The notes under the pieces: generated by a model
Seen by the model: the letters and a program-made list of their open reading frames with translations, nothing else
What the model was told of the DNA's origin: nothing
Databases searched by the model: none
Made by a program: the position numbers and the translations under genes
NCBI GenBank assembly: GCA_022824365.1
Contig: JAJEAA010000028.1
Span: forward strand, 124,001-188,000
DNA length: 64,000 bases
Source: Anaerolineae bacterium
GTDB lineage: Bacteria; Chloroflexota; Anaerolineae; Aggregatilineales; Phototrophicaceae
Direction: 5' to 3'
Part shown: positions 8,956 through 18,804 of the stretch, in pieces
Layout of the letters: every line of letters starts with the position of its first letter
Position numbering within the stretch: the stretch's first letter is position 1

Positions 8956-10173
8956 TCACATATCAAGGTTAGGCTGATTCAGGCGCTCTAGCAAGGCGAT
9001 TCGCGCGATATTGTGCCCGACCTGGTTCCAGTGCGTGTCGGCGAAGAAATAAGGCTGTTGTCCTTCGGCGATGGCTGCGGCCAAGGGCGCGGTCAGATCA
9101 AGAAATTCAATGTCCAACTCGTCGGCCAACTCTCGCAGGAGCACAGGCTGAACAGACAAGTTGGCGTCGATGTTCTGGAAACCTTCGATTTCGTATTCCG
9201 ACTCAAGCTGCGACGCGATAGATACCTTGCTCTGATCGCTCAACAGCTCCCAGTAGAGTTCGGCTTTTTGCGGGATGTACATCAAAACGAATCGTCCGCC
9301 GCGCGCAAGCTGCGACGCCGCCATCTCAGCAATACTTACACCGGTTAAGCGAAAGGACTCACTAGCGCGCATGACCGCATAGTCCAGCGCCAATACGGGA
9401 AGGAACTCGTCATAGAAGGCGACCGGCGTCGGCGGCTCTGTCAGGGCCATTTGCGGGTAATGGCAGGGTCCCGCGCCGGACCGGGTCGCTTTGCGCAGGT
9501 ATAGCGCAAGATTGAACAGCACCGAGTAGTCGAGCGGATTCTTGCCTTTATGCGCCCGTGTCGTGAATGTTTCGCCTAATCTCAGCATTTCTGCGAAGTC
9601 GGAAGCGTCGGACAGATCGTTCCCGCCGAAGTACGACAGCACAACAGTTTCCGGCTCACGCGCGGCGGCGAAATACTCATAAAGACGCTGCTGCTCCAAT
9701 GTGCCGCTGCCGGGCAAACCCAATACCAGCGAGGCCCCGGACAGATCGCCCCAGAATGGAACATTAATCGCTTCCGCTGCGACGAAGGAATCACCGATGA
9801 TGGCCAACTCTACGTGATCCGGCCACGGTTCCTCATTGCGGAAGCCATGCGCATCGCGCCTGAACTCGACGCGATACGATTCGAAAGGGGGCGCATTTTC
9901 CGGTAACAAACAAGTCAGCCGATACAAGTCACCGCTTGTCCTTGTAATCTCGTAGTTGACTGTTTGCTCCGCCGGATATTCCCGCGCGCCATGCGCAGTC
10001 TCGAGGCGAAATCCGCTGCGCTCCAGGTACTGGGGCATCTGCTCAATCAACACCTGCGGCAATTGGAGAAAAGCCAATTGCAGCGCGCCTTCCAAAACCA
10101 GCAAGGTGAGTAGCGCGACGACGCTGAGAATTGTGAGGGTTCTAGCTAGCCTGCGCAATCTCTGTTTCCTCAA
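8956..10173 (-). CDS. SGNH/AlgJ-AlgX-like membrane-anchored protein
   Basis: This 405-residue protein has an N-terminal signal anchor (near residues 13-35) and an extracytoplasmic SGNH-type fold. Visible blocks are AIIGDSFVAAEA (block I, with the Ser near residue 130), LSYFGGNDLSD (block III-like Gly and Asn) and FFADTHWNQVGH (the C-terminal Asp-His pair). This arrangement resembles AlgJ/AlgX-like O-acetyl-transfer domains. The start is TTG 10173; no better candidate is near. As the first gene of the minus-strand cassette, it probably acts on a surface polysaccharide, either esterifying or de-esterifying it. Confidence 0.7.
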   Translation of the reverse strand: MRKQRLRRLARTLTILSVVALLTLLVLEGALQLAFLQLPQVLIEQMPQYLERSGFRLETAHGAREYPAEQTVNYEITRTSGDLYRLTCLLPENAPPFESYRVEFRRDAHGFRNEEPWPDHVELAIIGDSFVAAEAINVPFWGDLSGASLVLGLPGSGTLEQQRLYEYFAAAREPETVVLSYFGGNDLSDASDFAEMLRLGETFTTRAHKGKNPLDYSVLFNLALYLRKATRSGAGPCHYPQMALTEPPTPVAFYDEFLPVLALDYAVMRASESFRLTGVSIAEMAASQLARGGRFVLMYIPQKAELYWELLSDQSKVSIASQLESEYEIEGFQNIDANLSVQPVLLRELADELDIEFLDLTAPLAAAIAEGQQPYFFADTHWNQVGHNIARIALLERLNQPNLDM

Positions 10174-10260
10174 GGACCTGCTCGCTGTCTAGGCGGCAAA
10201 CAGATCAAGGTCGTGGCGCGTGTCATCATAACATGCAACGCGAAGCCTGCTTGTGTCGGC

Positions 10261-10917
10261 TCAATTGCGCGAAAAGGATCCTATATTGAAGTCCTCGCCC
10301 GGAGGCGAAAGCCGAATCTTCAACAGCATCGTCTCAAGCCGATAAATGTCGACCAAGTTGATCAGCAAGTTAGATAGGCTGTCCATCGTCAACAGTTCTT
10401 GTTTCTGCCGGTTATCGGTTTGCAGCAGAATCGAAGCGATCTGCGCGACCGCCCTCGGTTGCTGCGGAAGCTTGCTTGGGTCAAAACGCGAATCGGATGA
10501 CGCGGCCAAGATATCGACGTAGCGCAACAGAAGCGGACGCAAAACCTTGCTGTATACATGCGCCAACCTGGGCCGATCATCAGCCGGCGTAAAATATTCC
10601 ACATCCCCGATAAGATAAGGCTGACTCCTGTCCAGCGCTCTGATTCGAAATCGCTTCTTGCCCGTTGTGACAATGTTCAGGCGTCCCAGCGGCAGGCGTT
10701 GCACTGTCGTAATATGCGCAGTGCAGCCAACCTCATAAGGTGTAGCGCTGGGCCCGTCTGCTGCGGGGCCGCGCCGGATCAAGACGACGCCGAATGGTTC
10801 TTCCGCATCGATACAACGGTTGATCATGGTCTTGTAGCGCTCTTCGAAAATGTGCAGCTTAAGCTGCATGCCAGGAAAAAGCACAGTATCAAGTGGGAAT
10901 AGAGGGAGCTCCGCCAT
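10261..10917 (-). CDS. LON peptidase substrate-binding domain protein
   Basis: This 218-residue protein consists mainly of the LON N-terminal domain, recognised by LPLFPLDTVLFPGMQLKLHIFEERY at its N-terminus and GCTAHI in the middle, without the AAA or protease domains of Lon itself. Family members are stand-alone cytoplasmic proteins of unclear function. ATG 10917 is preferred over the adjacent GTG 10920. It is separated from the glycan cassette by about 90 bases, so it is not necessarily co-transcribed. Confidence 0.85.
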   Translation of the reverse strand: MAELPLFPLDTVLFPGMQLKLHIFEERYKTMINRCIDAEEPFGVVLIRRGPAADGPSATPYEVGCTAHITTVQRLPLGRLNIVTTGKKRFRIRALDRSQPYLIGDVEYFTPADDRPRLAHVYSKVLRPLLLRYVDILAASSDSRFDPSKLPQQPRAVAQIASILLQTDNRQKQELLTMDSLSNLLINLVDIYRLETMLLKIRLSPPGEDFNIGSFSRN

Positions 10918-11038
10918 CACTATTCAACTTAGGTCACCGAATTCAAACGTTTACTGGAACAATTATAAAGCGGCTTCTCACATTGAGACAGATTAGAGCT
11001 TGAAGCTGTGGCGCCGCTCATGCGCCGTCATAAAGAAC

Positions 11039-13558
11039 TCATGACTGTTTGCCAATCGGCGCGCTGCGTTTGACTTCCTCCTCAAACAAGACTCGGCGCA
11101 AAACCTTGCCGATGAAGGAACGCGGCAGCACCTGTCGAAACTCTATCTCCCAGGGCACGGCATATTCTTCCAGGCGCTTCCGGCATAACTCCAGCAACTC
11201 CTCCTTGGATAGCGCGGTATCCGGTCTCGGTACAACAAATGCCTTTATCTTTTGCTGGCCCGCCTCATGCCCGACGCCGACTACCGCCGCTTCCAGCACC
11301 TTGTTGTGTTCATAGAGCACTTCTTCAACATCGCGCGGATACACGCTATAGTCGCCGGTGAAAATCGTATCGCGCTTGCGACTGATTATTTTGAAATAAC
11401 CGTCATCATCCATGACCGCCACATCACCAGTATGCAGCCAGCCATCTCTTAATACCGACTCTTCGTCCTCCGCCTGCCTCCAATAGCCGCGCATGACTTG
11501 CGGACCCCGCAGGACCAGCTCGCCGATCTGCCCGGTCTCCAGATCCGCGCCGGTCAAGAGGTCAACAATCTTGGCGTCGGTATTTGGCAAGGGCAGGCCG
11601 ATAGAACCCACTTTGCGTAAACCGTAAAGCGGATTGGAGTGCGTCACCGGACCGGCTTCGGTCAAGCCATACCCTTCCACCAGTCTCCCGCGCGTCAGCT
11701 TTTCGAAAGCCTCTTGCACTTCTACCGGCAGCGGCGCCGCCCCGCTGATGCAGGCTTTGATCGATGAGAGACCGTAGCTGCGGACGTTCTGCGCCTGGTT
11801 GATGAGCGTGAACATCGATGGCACGCCCGGGAAGAGCGTAGGCTTGTAGCGGCGAATATGCTCCAGGACCTGCCGCAATTCAAAGACGGAGATGATGACG
11901 ATTTTGGCCGCGATCACGATCGGCAGATTCATAGCTGCTGTCATGCCGTAACTGTGCTCAAAAGGAACCACCGCCATGACAACTTCTTTGCCATACGTGA
12001 TCTCTTTCATCCAGTGCCGAGTCTGCAGCGCGTTCGCCACTAAATTGAGGTGCGTCAAACAGACGCCCCGTGGTTCGCCCGTAGTGCCGCTGGTATATGA
12101 AATCACCGCGAGGTCTTCAGGTTGGACATCGGCAGGGGGTGGACTGCCATCCTGCTTGTCCGTAATTTCCGACATAAAACGGCCGATTCTGCGCGCTAGC
12201 GTTTCATCTTCTTCGCTGGGGTGTTTGTGCCGGCCGAATGCCGAATTGCTGCTCGTTGTTACGTGCTTGCCGATGCCGGTGAATATCACATCATGCGTGT
12301 CGCTGGTCTCCTGGATCAGTTGCGCCAACTCGCTGAAGGCGCTCAAGGTGACCAGGACCTTCGCTTCGGTCTCGCGCGCATGGCTCACGATCAGCTCGGC
12401 ATTGGCATCGGGATTGGACAATACGACAACGGCGCCCAACTTCAAGATGGCGTAATAGGCGATGATGAACTGTGGCGTGTTCGGCAAGACGATCTGTACG
12501 CGATCGCCCTTGACGATGCCCATATCGCGCAGGCCGCGCGCGAATTGATTGACTTTCATCTCCAACTCGCGATAGGTCAGCGTCTTACCGTAAAACACCG
12601 TGGCAATTCGCTTCGGCGCCCAATCGGCGGCGCTCTCCAGAAAACGGAATAGCGGCTGCTGCGGGATCGGAATCGAATGCGCCGTGTCCCGGTCGTAATG
12701 ACCAAGCCAGGGGCGCCCCTTCGATAATTCGTCAATAGCCGAGGTGGAGCGCCAGGTAGCGCTCCGCTTGGACTCGATGAAGCGCTCAATGGCGCGGTTC
12801 ACCGCCTCATGCCGCTCCAGTTGGACCTTGTGTTTGGCTGTGCCGACATCTTGCACATCGGCGCCCGGGATCAGCTTGGCGACATCATCATAGACATAAC
12901 GCGGGAAATAATTGTCGCGCTCGCCAGTTATCACCAGCGTGTCATTCGAGATATTTCGCAGTTGGGACCAAGCCTGCCAGCCATACATATTGTTAAGGAA
13001 CATATTCTTGAGGGCGTGATATTCGGCGTCCCATTTGCGGCGATAGCGCCAAAAGGGCAGGGCGATATGCACTGGTATATGGAAGAGCAGCGCGGCGATC
13101 TTCGGTAAGGGATATTCACCGGCGCTGGCGACCAAAATCAGCTTTTCAATTCGCTCCGGATAGGCGTTGGCGAATTCTATACAAACCGCTCCGCCAAACG
13201 AATGACCGGCCAAAACCAAGCGGTCCGGGGCGTTCAGACTCTCAATCACATCGTGCATATCTTGCACCAGTTCCGGCATGGAATATGCGCTATGAGGCGC
13301 ATCGCTTTGTCCATGCCCGCGCAGATCAGGCGCGATAACCCGGTAGCGATTTGCGAAATGAGCCAGTTGATATTCCCATGACTCGGCGACACCCGCGAAG
13401 CCGTGTTGAAAAAGTATCGTCGTCTCGACGCCTTGCGGATGCAGGTCAATGACGCTCAGATGTTGTCCGACATAGTCTCTTATCGGGACCCTGACACGAT
13501 ACAAGTTGAAATCAAGATGAGTGATGGAGAGTTTGTGCCCGCGGATTCGTTTCTTCAT
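11039..13558 (-). CDS. Alpha/beta hydrolase fused to AMP-forming acyl-CoA ligase
   Basis: This 839-residue fusion begins with an alpha/beta hydrolase domain (about 1-270). It shows the oxyanion strand LFQHGFAG, the nucleophile elbow GHSFGG with Ser near residue 120, and a late Asp (TGERDNY) and His (GTAKHKVQLERH) as catalytic candidates. A linker leads to a full adenylate-forming domain (about 300-839) with YTSGTTGEPRG near residue 488, EGYGLTEAG, HTGDVAVMDDDGYF and the C-terminal SFIGKVLRR lysine. Both halves look intact. The ATG at 13558 is preferred over the longer in-frame extension to 13612. The domain order matches actinobacterial OleBC, but the Ser nucleophile argues against OleB. A hydrolysis-then-activation role on a lipid is inference. 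Confidence 0.85.
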   Translation of the reverse strand: MKKRIRGHKLSITHLDFNLYRVRVPIRDYVGQHLSVIDLHPQGVETTILFQHGFAGVAESWEYQLAHFANRYRVIAPDLRGHGQSDAPHSAYSMPELVQDMHDVIESLNAPDRLVLAGHSFGGAVCIEFANAYPERIEKLILVASAGEYPLPKIAALLFHIPVHIALPFWRYRRKWDAEYHALKNMFLNNMYGWQAWSQLRNISNDTLVITGERDNYFPRYVYDDVAKLIPGADVQDVGTAKHKVQLERHEAVNRAIERFIESKRSATWRSTSAIDELSKGRPWLGHYDRDTAHSIPIPQQPLFRFLESAADWAPKRIATVFYGKTLTYRELEMKVNQFARGLRDMGIVKGDRVQIVLPNTPQFIIAYYAILKLGAVVVLSNPDANAELIVSHARETEAKVLVTLSAFSELAQLIQETSDTHDVIFTGIGKHVTTSSNSAFGRHKHPSEEDETLARRIGRFMSEITDKQDGSPPPADVQPEDLAVISYTSGTTGEPRGVCLTHLNLVANALQTRHWMKEITYGKEVVMAVVPFEHSYGMTAAMNLPIVIAAKIVIISVFELRQVLEHIRRYKPTLFPGVPSMFTLINQAQNVRSYGLSSIKACISGAAPLPVEVQEAFEKLTRGRLVEGYGLTEAGPVTHSNPLYGLRKVGSIGLPLPNTDAKIVDLLTGADLETGQIGELVLRGPQVMRGYWRQAEDEESVLRDGWLHTGDVAVMDDDGYFKIISRKRDTIFTGDYSVYPRDVEEVLYEHNKVLEAAVVGVGHEAGQQKIKAFVVPRPDTALSKEELLELCRKRLEEYAVPWEIEFRQVLPRSFIGKVLRRVLFEEEVKRSAPIGKQS

Positions 13559-13767
13559 ATGCCAGTTTCTTGATATTTGCGGGACCTCGCGCAGGCTCAG
13601 CTTGTGACACAATCATTCGCCACTTCGCCAATTGTCTGTTACGAGATCACGATGCAGGCATTATATCTGAATCTGCGCCTATAGAAAAACGATGCCGCAC
13701 TCGCCTGCGCTGGCAAAGCTGAGTAAAATCAAAATATGCGCGATAGCAAAAGTAAGAGGAGTCGAGC

Positions 13768-14616
13768 ATGCCATCGCCCCTTGTGACAACCGGCTGGCTG
13801 GAAGAACATCTGAACGACGCCGATATTCGCATCATCGAAATTCGCGGCAAGGTCCTGCCGCCGAGCGAGCCGCCTCCGCATTACTTCACCGACCGCGCCG
13901 GTTACGAAGCCGCGCATATTCCCAAGGCCGTTTTTGTCGATTGGCAGGTCGATATTGTCGAGCCGGGTTCAGAGTCAAACGATATTGCCTCGCCAGAGCG
14001 ATTCTCGGAATTGATGGAAAGCCTCGGCATAAGCAACGATTCCGTTGTGGTCGTCAGCGATGACGCGGCCAGCATGTTTGCTTGTCGCCTGCGCTGGGCG
14101 CTGCGTTATTATGGGCACGAAGCGGTCTACGTGCTTGATGGCGGCTGGACGAAGTGGTTGGCGGAGGGGCGGCCGGTCAGTTCAGAGATACCGCAATTCG
14201 CGCGCGGCAAATTTGTAGCTGAGGTGAACGCCGACTTGAAAGCGACGTCGCAAGATATCCTGCGCGGACTTAACGCCGGGGCGACTCAGTTGGTGGATCT
14301 GCGCTCTCCGGCCGAATACAAAGGCGAAACATCACGAGCTCGGCACGGCGGGCATATCCCATCCGCCATCAACCTGCCGCGCAAGACGATGGTCGCTGTT
14401 GACATGACGCTGAAACCCGCCGCCGAGCTTGTCGCAATTCTGCGCGATGCTGGTGTTGATCTTGACGCGCCGGATACTGTATTATACTGCAATTCCGGTG
14501 TATCCGCGACATTTGGCATGCTCGCTATGGAGGCGGCTGGCGCGTCCAACCTGCGTATCTACGACGGCTCGTGGAAAGAATGGGGCAACGATGACAGGAC
14601 CCCGAAGGCAATATGA
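13768..14616 (+). CDS. Sulfurtransferase (thiosulfate/3-mercaptopyruvate type), two rhodanese domains
   Basis: This 282-residue protein has two tandem rhodanese domains: an inactive N-terminal one, with DDAASMFA at the site of the missing cysteine, and a C-terminal one with the active-site loop YCNSGVSA (Cys near residue 241). It should transfer sulfane sulfur from thiosulfate or mercaptopyruvate to an acceptor. The loop CNSGV differs from both textbook types, so the donor is uncertain. The start ATG 13768 follows GAGGAG. Its 5' neighbour is divergent. Confidence 0.88.
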   Translation: MPSPLVTTGWLEEHLNDADIRIIEIRGKVLPPSEPPPHYFTDRAGYEAAHIPKAVFVDWQVDIVEPGSESNDIASPERFSELMESLGISNDSVVVVSDDAASMFACRLRWALRYYGHEAVYVLDGGWTKWLAEGRPVSSEIPQFARGKFVAEVNADLKATSQDILRGLNAGATQLVDLRSPAEYKGETSRARHGGHIPSAINLPRKTMVAVDMTLKPAAELVAILRDAGVDLDAPDTVLYCNSGVSATFGMLAMEAAGASNLRIYDGSWKEWGNDDRTPKAI

Positions 14617-14731
14617 CTTCCGGGCAATAGGGGCGCGCCAACGGTTGACCAAATTGGTAAGGTTCGCAGGCGTCGCAATGTCTCAGAAATGGCAACTTAC
14701 GCGTAACAATCAATGAGGGATCGGACCTAAG

Positions 14732-15736
14732 GTGGATCTCTGCGTCTATAGGCAGGCAAAGGCATTTGACATTTTGGCGCTTGAATGGAATTCGCTGCTG
14801 CAGCGGGCGCCAATAGATCAGATCTTCTATACATGGGAGTGGCAAAAGACCTGGTGGGAGGCGTATGAACCAGGCGAGTTACTCATTCTTACTTGTCGCG
14901 CGGATGATGTATTGGTCGGCATCGCTCCGCTCTTCATAACCGGAACAGCCAATGAACGCCGCGCGCAAATCATCGGCTGCGTCGATGTGACCGATTATCT
15001 CGATTTCATTGTCGACGAGGCGCATTTGCAGGCTGTTTATTCCGCATTTGCCGATTTCTTTGCCGCCAATCGAACTGAGTTTGACATCCTCGACCTATGC
15101 AATATTCCTTTTGATTCTCCTACGAGGCAATGGCTGCCTAACTTGCTGGAGGCGCGTGGCTTCCAGACCAGGGTTGAGCAGCAGGAAGTCTGCCCGGTTA
15201 TTGAATTGCCCGGCAATTGGAAAGGCTACCTCGGCCTGCTCGACAAGAAACAGCGTCACGAAGTTCGACGCAAGATCCGCCGCGCCCAAGGCAGCGAAAA
15301 AGTGATCGACTGGTATATCGTCAACGGATGCCACAATCTGGACGACGAGGTATCTCAGTTTGTCCGCTTGATGGCGGCCAGCGACAAAGAAAAAGAAGAA
15401 TTCCTGCAAAACAGCAAGAACTTGCGCTTCTTCAAGAACATCGTTCCTCTGCTGCAAGAACGCGGCTGGCTGCAATTGAATTTCCTGACCGTCGATGACG
15501 AGCGCGCCGCCGCATATATAAATTTCATTTATGGCGATCGTGTTATGGTCTACAACTCCGGGCTTGATCACCGAGACTTCGCCGACCTAAGCCCGGGTAT
15601 CGTCCTCCTCGCCTACAACATCAGGCATGCGATAGAGCAGGGCTATCAGTTCTACGATTTCTTGCGCGGCGATGAAGCCTATAAATATCGCATGGGCGGC
15701 CGCGACACCGCCGTGATGAACATACGGGCGAACTAA
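14732..15736 (+). CDS. BioF2/CelD-like GNAT family acetyltransferase
   Basis: This 334-residue protein matches the BioF2-like acetyltransferase family (FemAB-like double GNAT fold). Typical features are the N-terminal WEWQKTWWEAY, the central basic LLDKKQRHEVRRKIRRA and the C-terminal YDFLRGDEAYKYRMG motif, which is very characteristic. The likely role is N-acylation of an amino sugar or other cell-envelope precursor, but no substrate is visible. It starts at GTG 14732. A GT4 glycosyltransferase follows 29 bases later, so the two probably form an envelope or exopolysaccharide pair. Confidence 0.8.
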   Translation: MDLCVYRQAKAFDILALEWNSLLQRAPIDQIFYTWEWQKTWWEAYEPGELLILTCRADDVLVGIAPLFITGTANERRAQIIGCVDVTDYLDFIVDEAHLQAVYSAFADFFAANRTEFDILDLCNIPFDSPTRQWLPNLLEARGFQTRVEQQEVCPVIELPGNWKGYLGLLDKKQRHEVRRKIRRAQGSEKVIDWYIVNGCHNLDDEVSQFVRLMAASDKEKEEFLQNSKNLRFFKNIVPLLQERGWLQLNFLTVDDERAAAYINFIYGDRVMVYNSGLDHRDFADLSPGIVLLAYNIRHAIEQGYQFYDFLRGDEAYKYRMGGRDTAVMNIRAN

Positions 15737-15765
15737 AACTCAGAAACGCTCGCGATGGAGTGGGA

Positions 15766-17022
15766 ATGCCCATCGAAAGAATCGCGTTGATCAGCGTTCA
15801 CACCGGTCCCCTTGCTCCTATGGGCGGGGCGAAGACGGGCGGCATGAATGTCTACATTCACGAACTTTCGCGGGAATTGGGCAAGCGCGGCTACCAGATC
15901 GACATCTTCACACGGCGCTCTCATGAACTGGAGCCGGATACCGATTCGTCCATCGGTGACAATGTGCGGGTTATTTATCTCGATGCCGGCCCTGCCGCGC
16001 CATTGACGCCTGCCGGACAATATGAATATCTCTCCGAATTCGCCGCTGAGTTGATGGCTTACGCAACGCTGCACAGTCTCCGCTACGATATCGTTTACAG
16101 TCATTACTGGCTTAGCGGATGGGTCGCGGCCAAGCTCAAGGAAGCCTGGGGCATACGCTTCGCGCACATGTATCACACGCTCGGGCATATGAAAAAGCGT
16201 ATCAAAGTGAACGCCCATTACCAGCCCGACCGCCGCATTTTGACTGAAATGCGCATCCTGGAATCGGCGGACCGCATCATCGCTGCCACGCCGGCTGAAC
16301 AAGCGCAACTCCGCTGGCTCTACCGCGCTTCACGCCGGCAAATTACGGTCATCCCACCCGGCGTTGACACCGCGCGTTTTAGCAACCCGATGTCCCCAAG
16401 CGAGGCGCGTCAGACGCTTGGCATCAAGCCGAATAGTAGCGTTCTGCTCTTTGTCGGGCGCATCGAGCCGCTAAAAGCCGTCGACACCATACTCGAAGCC
16501 TTGTACGCGCTGAGGGATCGCGCGCCGGCGCTGCTTCAGAAGCTCCACTTCATGATTGTCGGCGGAGACCCGAAGAGCAAGAGCGACCGAGAAATGGCTC
16601 GTCTGCAAGACATGAGCATTGAGCTTGGCATCGACTCGCTCGTGAGTTTTGTCGGCGCCAAAGAGCAATCCGAGTTGCCTCGCTATTATGCCGCCGCCAC
16701 TGCTGTCATCATGCCCTCTGATTATGAATCTTTTGGCATGGTCGCGCTTGAGGCGATGTCCTCCGGCACACCCGTCATCGCGTCGCAAGTCGGCGGCTTG
16801 CAGTTTCTCGTGCGCGACCAAGAGACCGGATTTCACATTCCGGCGCGTGAGCCTGTCTCGCTCGCCGACTGCATCATTGAGTTGCTGAAAGATCCAACAA
16901 AGGCAGCGACCATGGGTCTAAGCGCCGCGCGCCTGGCTAAAGCTTATGCCTGGTCGGAAATCGCAGACAAGCTGCTCCGGGTGTTTGAAGAGGTTGCCGG
17001 GGAAAAGCTTAGACGGGCTTAG
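15766..17022 (+). CDS. Glycosyltransferase family 4 (GT-B fold)
   Basis: This 418-residue GT-B enzyme has an N-terminal acceptor domain with GGAKTGGMNVYIHELSREL and HYWLSGWVA. Its C-terminal nucleotide-sugar domain has VGRIEPLKAVDTILEA and the EX7E motif in PSDYESFGMVALEAMSSGTP. It resembles MshA and sucrose-phosphate-synthase-like transferases, but the donor and acceptor cannot be decided from sequence. ATG 15766 follows GGAG with five-base spacing; GTG 15760 is an alternative. The stop overlaps the stop of the convergent gene at 17019 by four bases. Confidence 0.85.
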   Translation: MPIERIALISVHTGPLAPMGGAKTGGMNVYIHELSRELGKRGYQIDIFTRRSHELEPDTDSSIGDNVRVIYLDAGPAAPLTPAGQYEYLSEFAAELMAYATLHSLRYDIVYSHYWLSGWVAAKLKEAWGIRFAHMYHTLGHMKKRIKVNAHYQPDRRILTEMRILESADRIIAATPAEQAQLRWLYRASRRQITVIPPGVDTARFSNPMSPSEARQTLGIKPNSSVLLFVGRIEPLKAVDTILEALYALRDRAPALLQKLHFMIVGGDPKSKSDREMARLQDMSIELGIDSLVSFVGAKEQSELPRYYAAATAVIMPSDYESFGMVALEAMSSGTPVIASQVGGLQFLVRDQETGFHIPAREPVSLADCIIELLKDPTKAATMGLSAARLAKAYAWSEIADKLLRVFEEVAGEKLRRA

Positions 17023-17327
17023 CCACCGTAAGAATTGGGAATATCGGTGACTTTGGCTTCGATGTACGGCGGCTCCAGCATATAATCGAGCGCCTCGTCT
17101 TCCGCCACCAATGTCTGCCCCATGTGATACAGCGTGTCATTGAAACCATCATAGCGATAACGACGATTAACCCAACCGTGGAGGTTGTGCTGGAATAATA
17201 CGTGAAACTGGATCGACTCATCCTCGGCCAGGATGCTCTCGCGCAGGATCCATACAGGCGCGTACTGCTCCAAATGCGGACGCGATTTCTGATCGCGCAG
17301 GTCCTTTAATTGTTCTACCGTCGTCAT
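17019..17327 (-). CDS. Conserved-looking hypothetical protein
   Basis: This 102-residue acidic protein begins MTTVEQLKDLRDQK and is rich in aromatic residues (HLHGWVNRRYRYDGFNDTLYHMG style segments). It has no signal peptide or membrane segment. I do not recognise it. ATG 17327, behind GGGGTAAAG, is preferred to the much longer open frame reaching 17492, whose extra N-terminus looks non-coding. It is convergent with the glycosyltransferase and divergent from argG. Confidence 0.6.
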   Translation of the reverse strand: MTTVEQLKDLRDQKSRPHLEQYAPVWILRESILAEDESIQFHVLFQHNLHGWVNRRYRYDGFNDTLYHMGQTLVAEDEALDYMLEPPYIEAKVTDIPNSYGG

Positions 17328-17517
17328 CTTTACCCCGTCAAATGATCCCGCCGCACAAGACGTCAACATTCTAGCTTTTGCCCGCGCATTAGACAAGTCG
17401 CTTTCATCTTCATGTCGCCAGGCAATACCAGTGTTCCGCCAGCAGCGTCCACTTCCAAAACCGGAAACTTGCATTAAACTAGGCGCGTTCAAATAGACAT
17501 TGCGATGGAGCGGCTAG

Positions 17518-18780
17518 ATGACGAGTTCAGAAGTGCAGAAGGTAGTGCTGGCATATAGCGGCGGGCTGGATACCTCCGTGATTGTCCCTTGGCTGAAACA
17601 CAATTATGGCTGTGAGGTTATCTGCTTCTGCGCGGACCTCGGCCAAGAGGAAGAACTCGACGGCTTGGAGGAAAAAGCTCTGGCTTCCGGCGCGTCAAAG
17701 CTCTACATCCGCGACCTGCGCGAAGAATTCTTGACCGACTTCGTTTTCCCGACATTGCGCGCGGGCGCCGTCTACGAGCGCGAGTATCTTCTCGGCACCT
17801 CATTCGCGCGGCCGCTTATTGCCAAGCACATGGTCGAAATCGCCGAGATGGAAAAAGCTGATGCCGTGGCGCACGGCTGCACCGGCAAAGGCAATGATCA
17901 GGTCCGCTTCGAAGTATCAACCATGGCGCTCAATCCCAAGCTGAAAACCATCGCCCCCTGGCGCGAATGGGACATCCGCGGTCGTGAGGACGCCCTCGCT
18001 TATGCCGAGGAGTTTCGCGTCCCCGTCTCACATACTGAAAAGGACATCTACAGTCGCGATCGCAATATCTTCCATCTATCGCACGAAGGCGGCCTCCTGG
18101 AGAACCCCTGGAACGAGCCGGAGAGCCTCATGTTCCAATTGACCTCGGACCCCGAGGACGCCCCCGACCAAGCCGAATACATTGAGATCGGCTTCCGGCA
18201 AGGCAACCCGGTTAGCCTCAATGGCGAAGAAATGAGCGCGGTCGATCTCTTCGTCGCGCTCAACAAGTTGGGCGGGCGTCACGGCATCGGCCGCACCGAT
18301 ATCGTCGAGAATCGTCTGGTGGGCATGAAGAGCCGCGGCGTCTACGAAACACCCGCCGGCACGCTCGTGCATCGGGCGCATCAATTGCTGGAAAGCATTT
18401 GCCTGGACAAACATACCATGCAATACAAAGATATGGTCGCGCCTAAATATGCCGAACTTGTCTACAACGGCATGTGGTACAGCAAGCTGCGCGAGGCGCT
18501 TGACGGCTTCGTTTCCGTGACACAGGAGACTGTCACCGGCGTTGTCCGGCTCAAACTCTACAAAGGCAATATCATCGTTGCCGGGCGCAGAAGCCCCTAC
18601 AGCCTGTACCGCGAAGATTACGCCTCCTTCGGCGAAGAAGATGTCTATAACCAGCAAGACGCCCACGGCTTCATTCAGCTGTTCGGGTTGCCAATCAAAG
18701 TAGAAGCCATGCTGGAAGTCGAAGGCGGCGATTCAACCGATTACCGCCGCCCCGATTACAGTCGCTTCAAGCGCGATTAG
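17518..18780 (+). CDS. argG: Argininosuccinate synthase
   Basis: ArgG joins citrulline and aspartate with ATP to make argininosuccinate, the penultimate step of arginine synthesis. The 420-residue protein has the N-type ATP pyrophosphatase loop [10 protein letters not shown] near residues 12-21, then [13 protein letters not shown] and [14 protein letters not shown], as in canonical enzymes. The length is normal (about 400). The ATG at 17518 follows GATGGAGCGGCTAG. argH begins 24 bases after its stop, so the two are one operon. Confidence 0.97.
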   Translation: MTSSEVQKVVLAYSGGLDTSVIVPWLKHNYGCEVICFCADLGQEEELDGLEEKALASGASKLYIRDLREEFLTDFVFPTLRAGAVYEREYLLGTSFARPLIAKHMVEIAEMEKADAVAHGCTGKGNDQVRFEVSTMALNPKLKTIAPWREWDIRGREDALAYAEEFRVPVSHTEKDIYSRDRNIFHLSHEGGLLENPWNEPESLMFQLTSDPEDAPDQAEYIEIGFRQGNPVSLNGEEMSAVDLFVALNKLGGRHGIGRTDIVENRLVGMKSRGVYETPAGTLVHRAHQLLESICLDKHTMQYKDMVAPKYAELVYNGMWYSKLREALDGFVSVTQETVTGVVRLKLYKGNIIVAGRRSPYSLYREDYASFGEEDVYNQQDAHGFIQLFGLPIKVEAMLEVEGGDSTDYRRPDYSRFKRD

Positions 18781-18804
18781 GCGCGGCGCGGAAGGACGCA
18801 ATCA

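Noticed and set aside
11039-13558. OleBC olefin-synthesis fusion
   Set aside because: OleB uses an Asp nucleophile in a dehalogenase-like motif; here it is Ser in GHSFGG, and no oleA or oleD is nearby.
17328-17492. N-terminal extension of the 102-residue hypothetical protein
   Set aside because: The extension (Cys/Arg-rich, irregular) looks non-coding and ATG 17327 has a plausible ribosome site.
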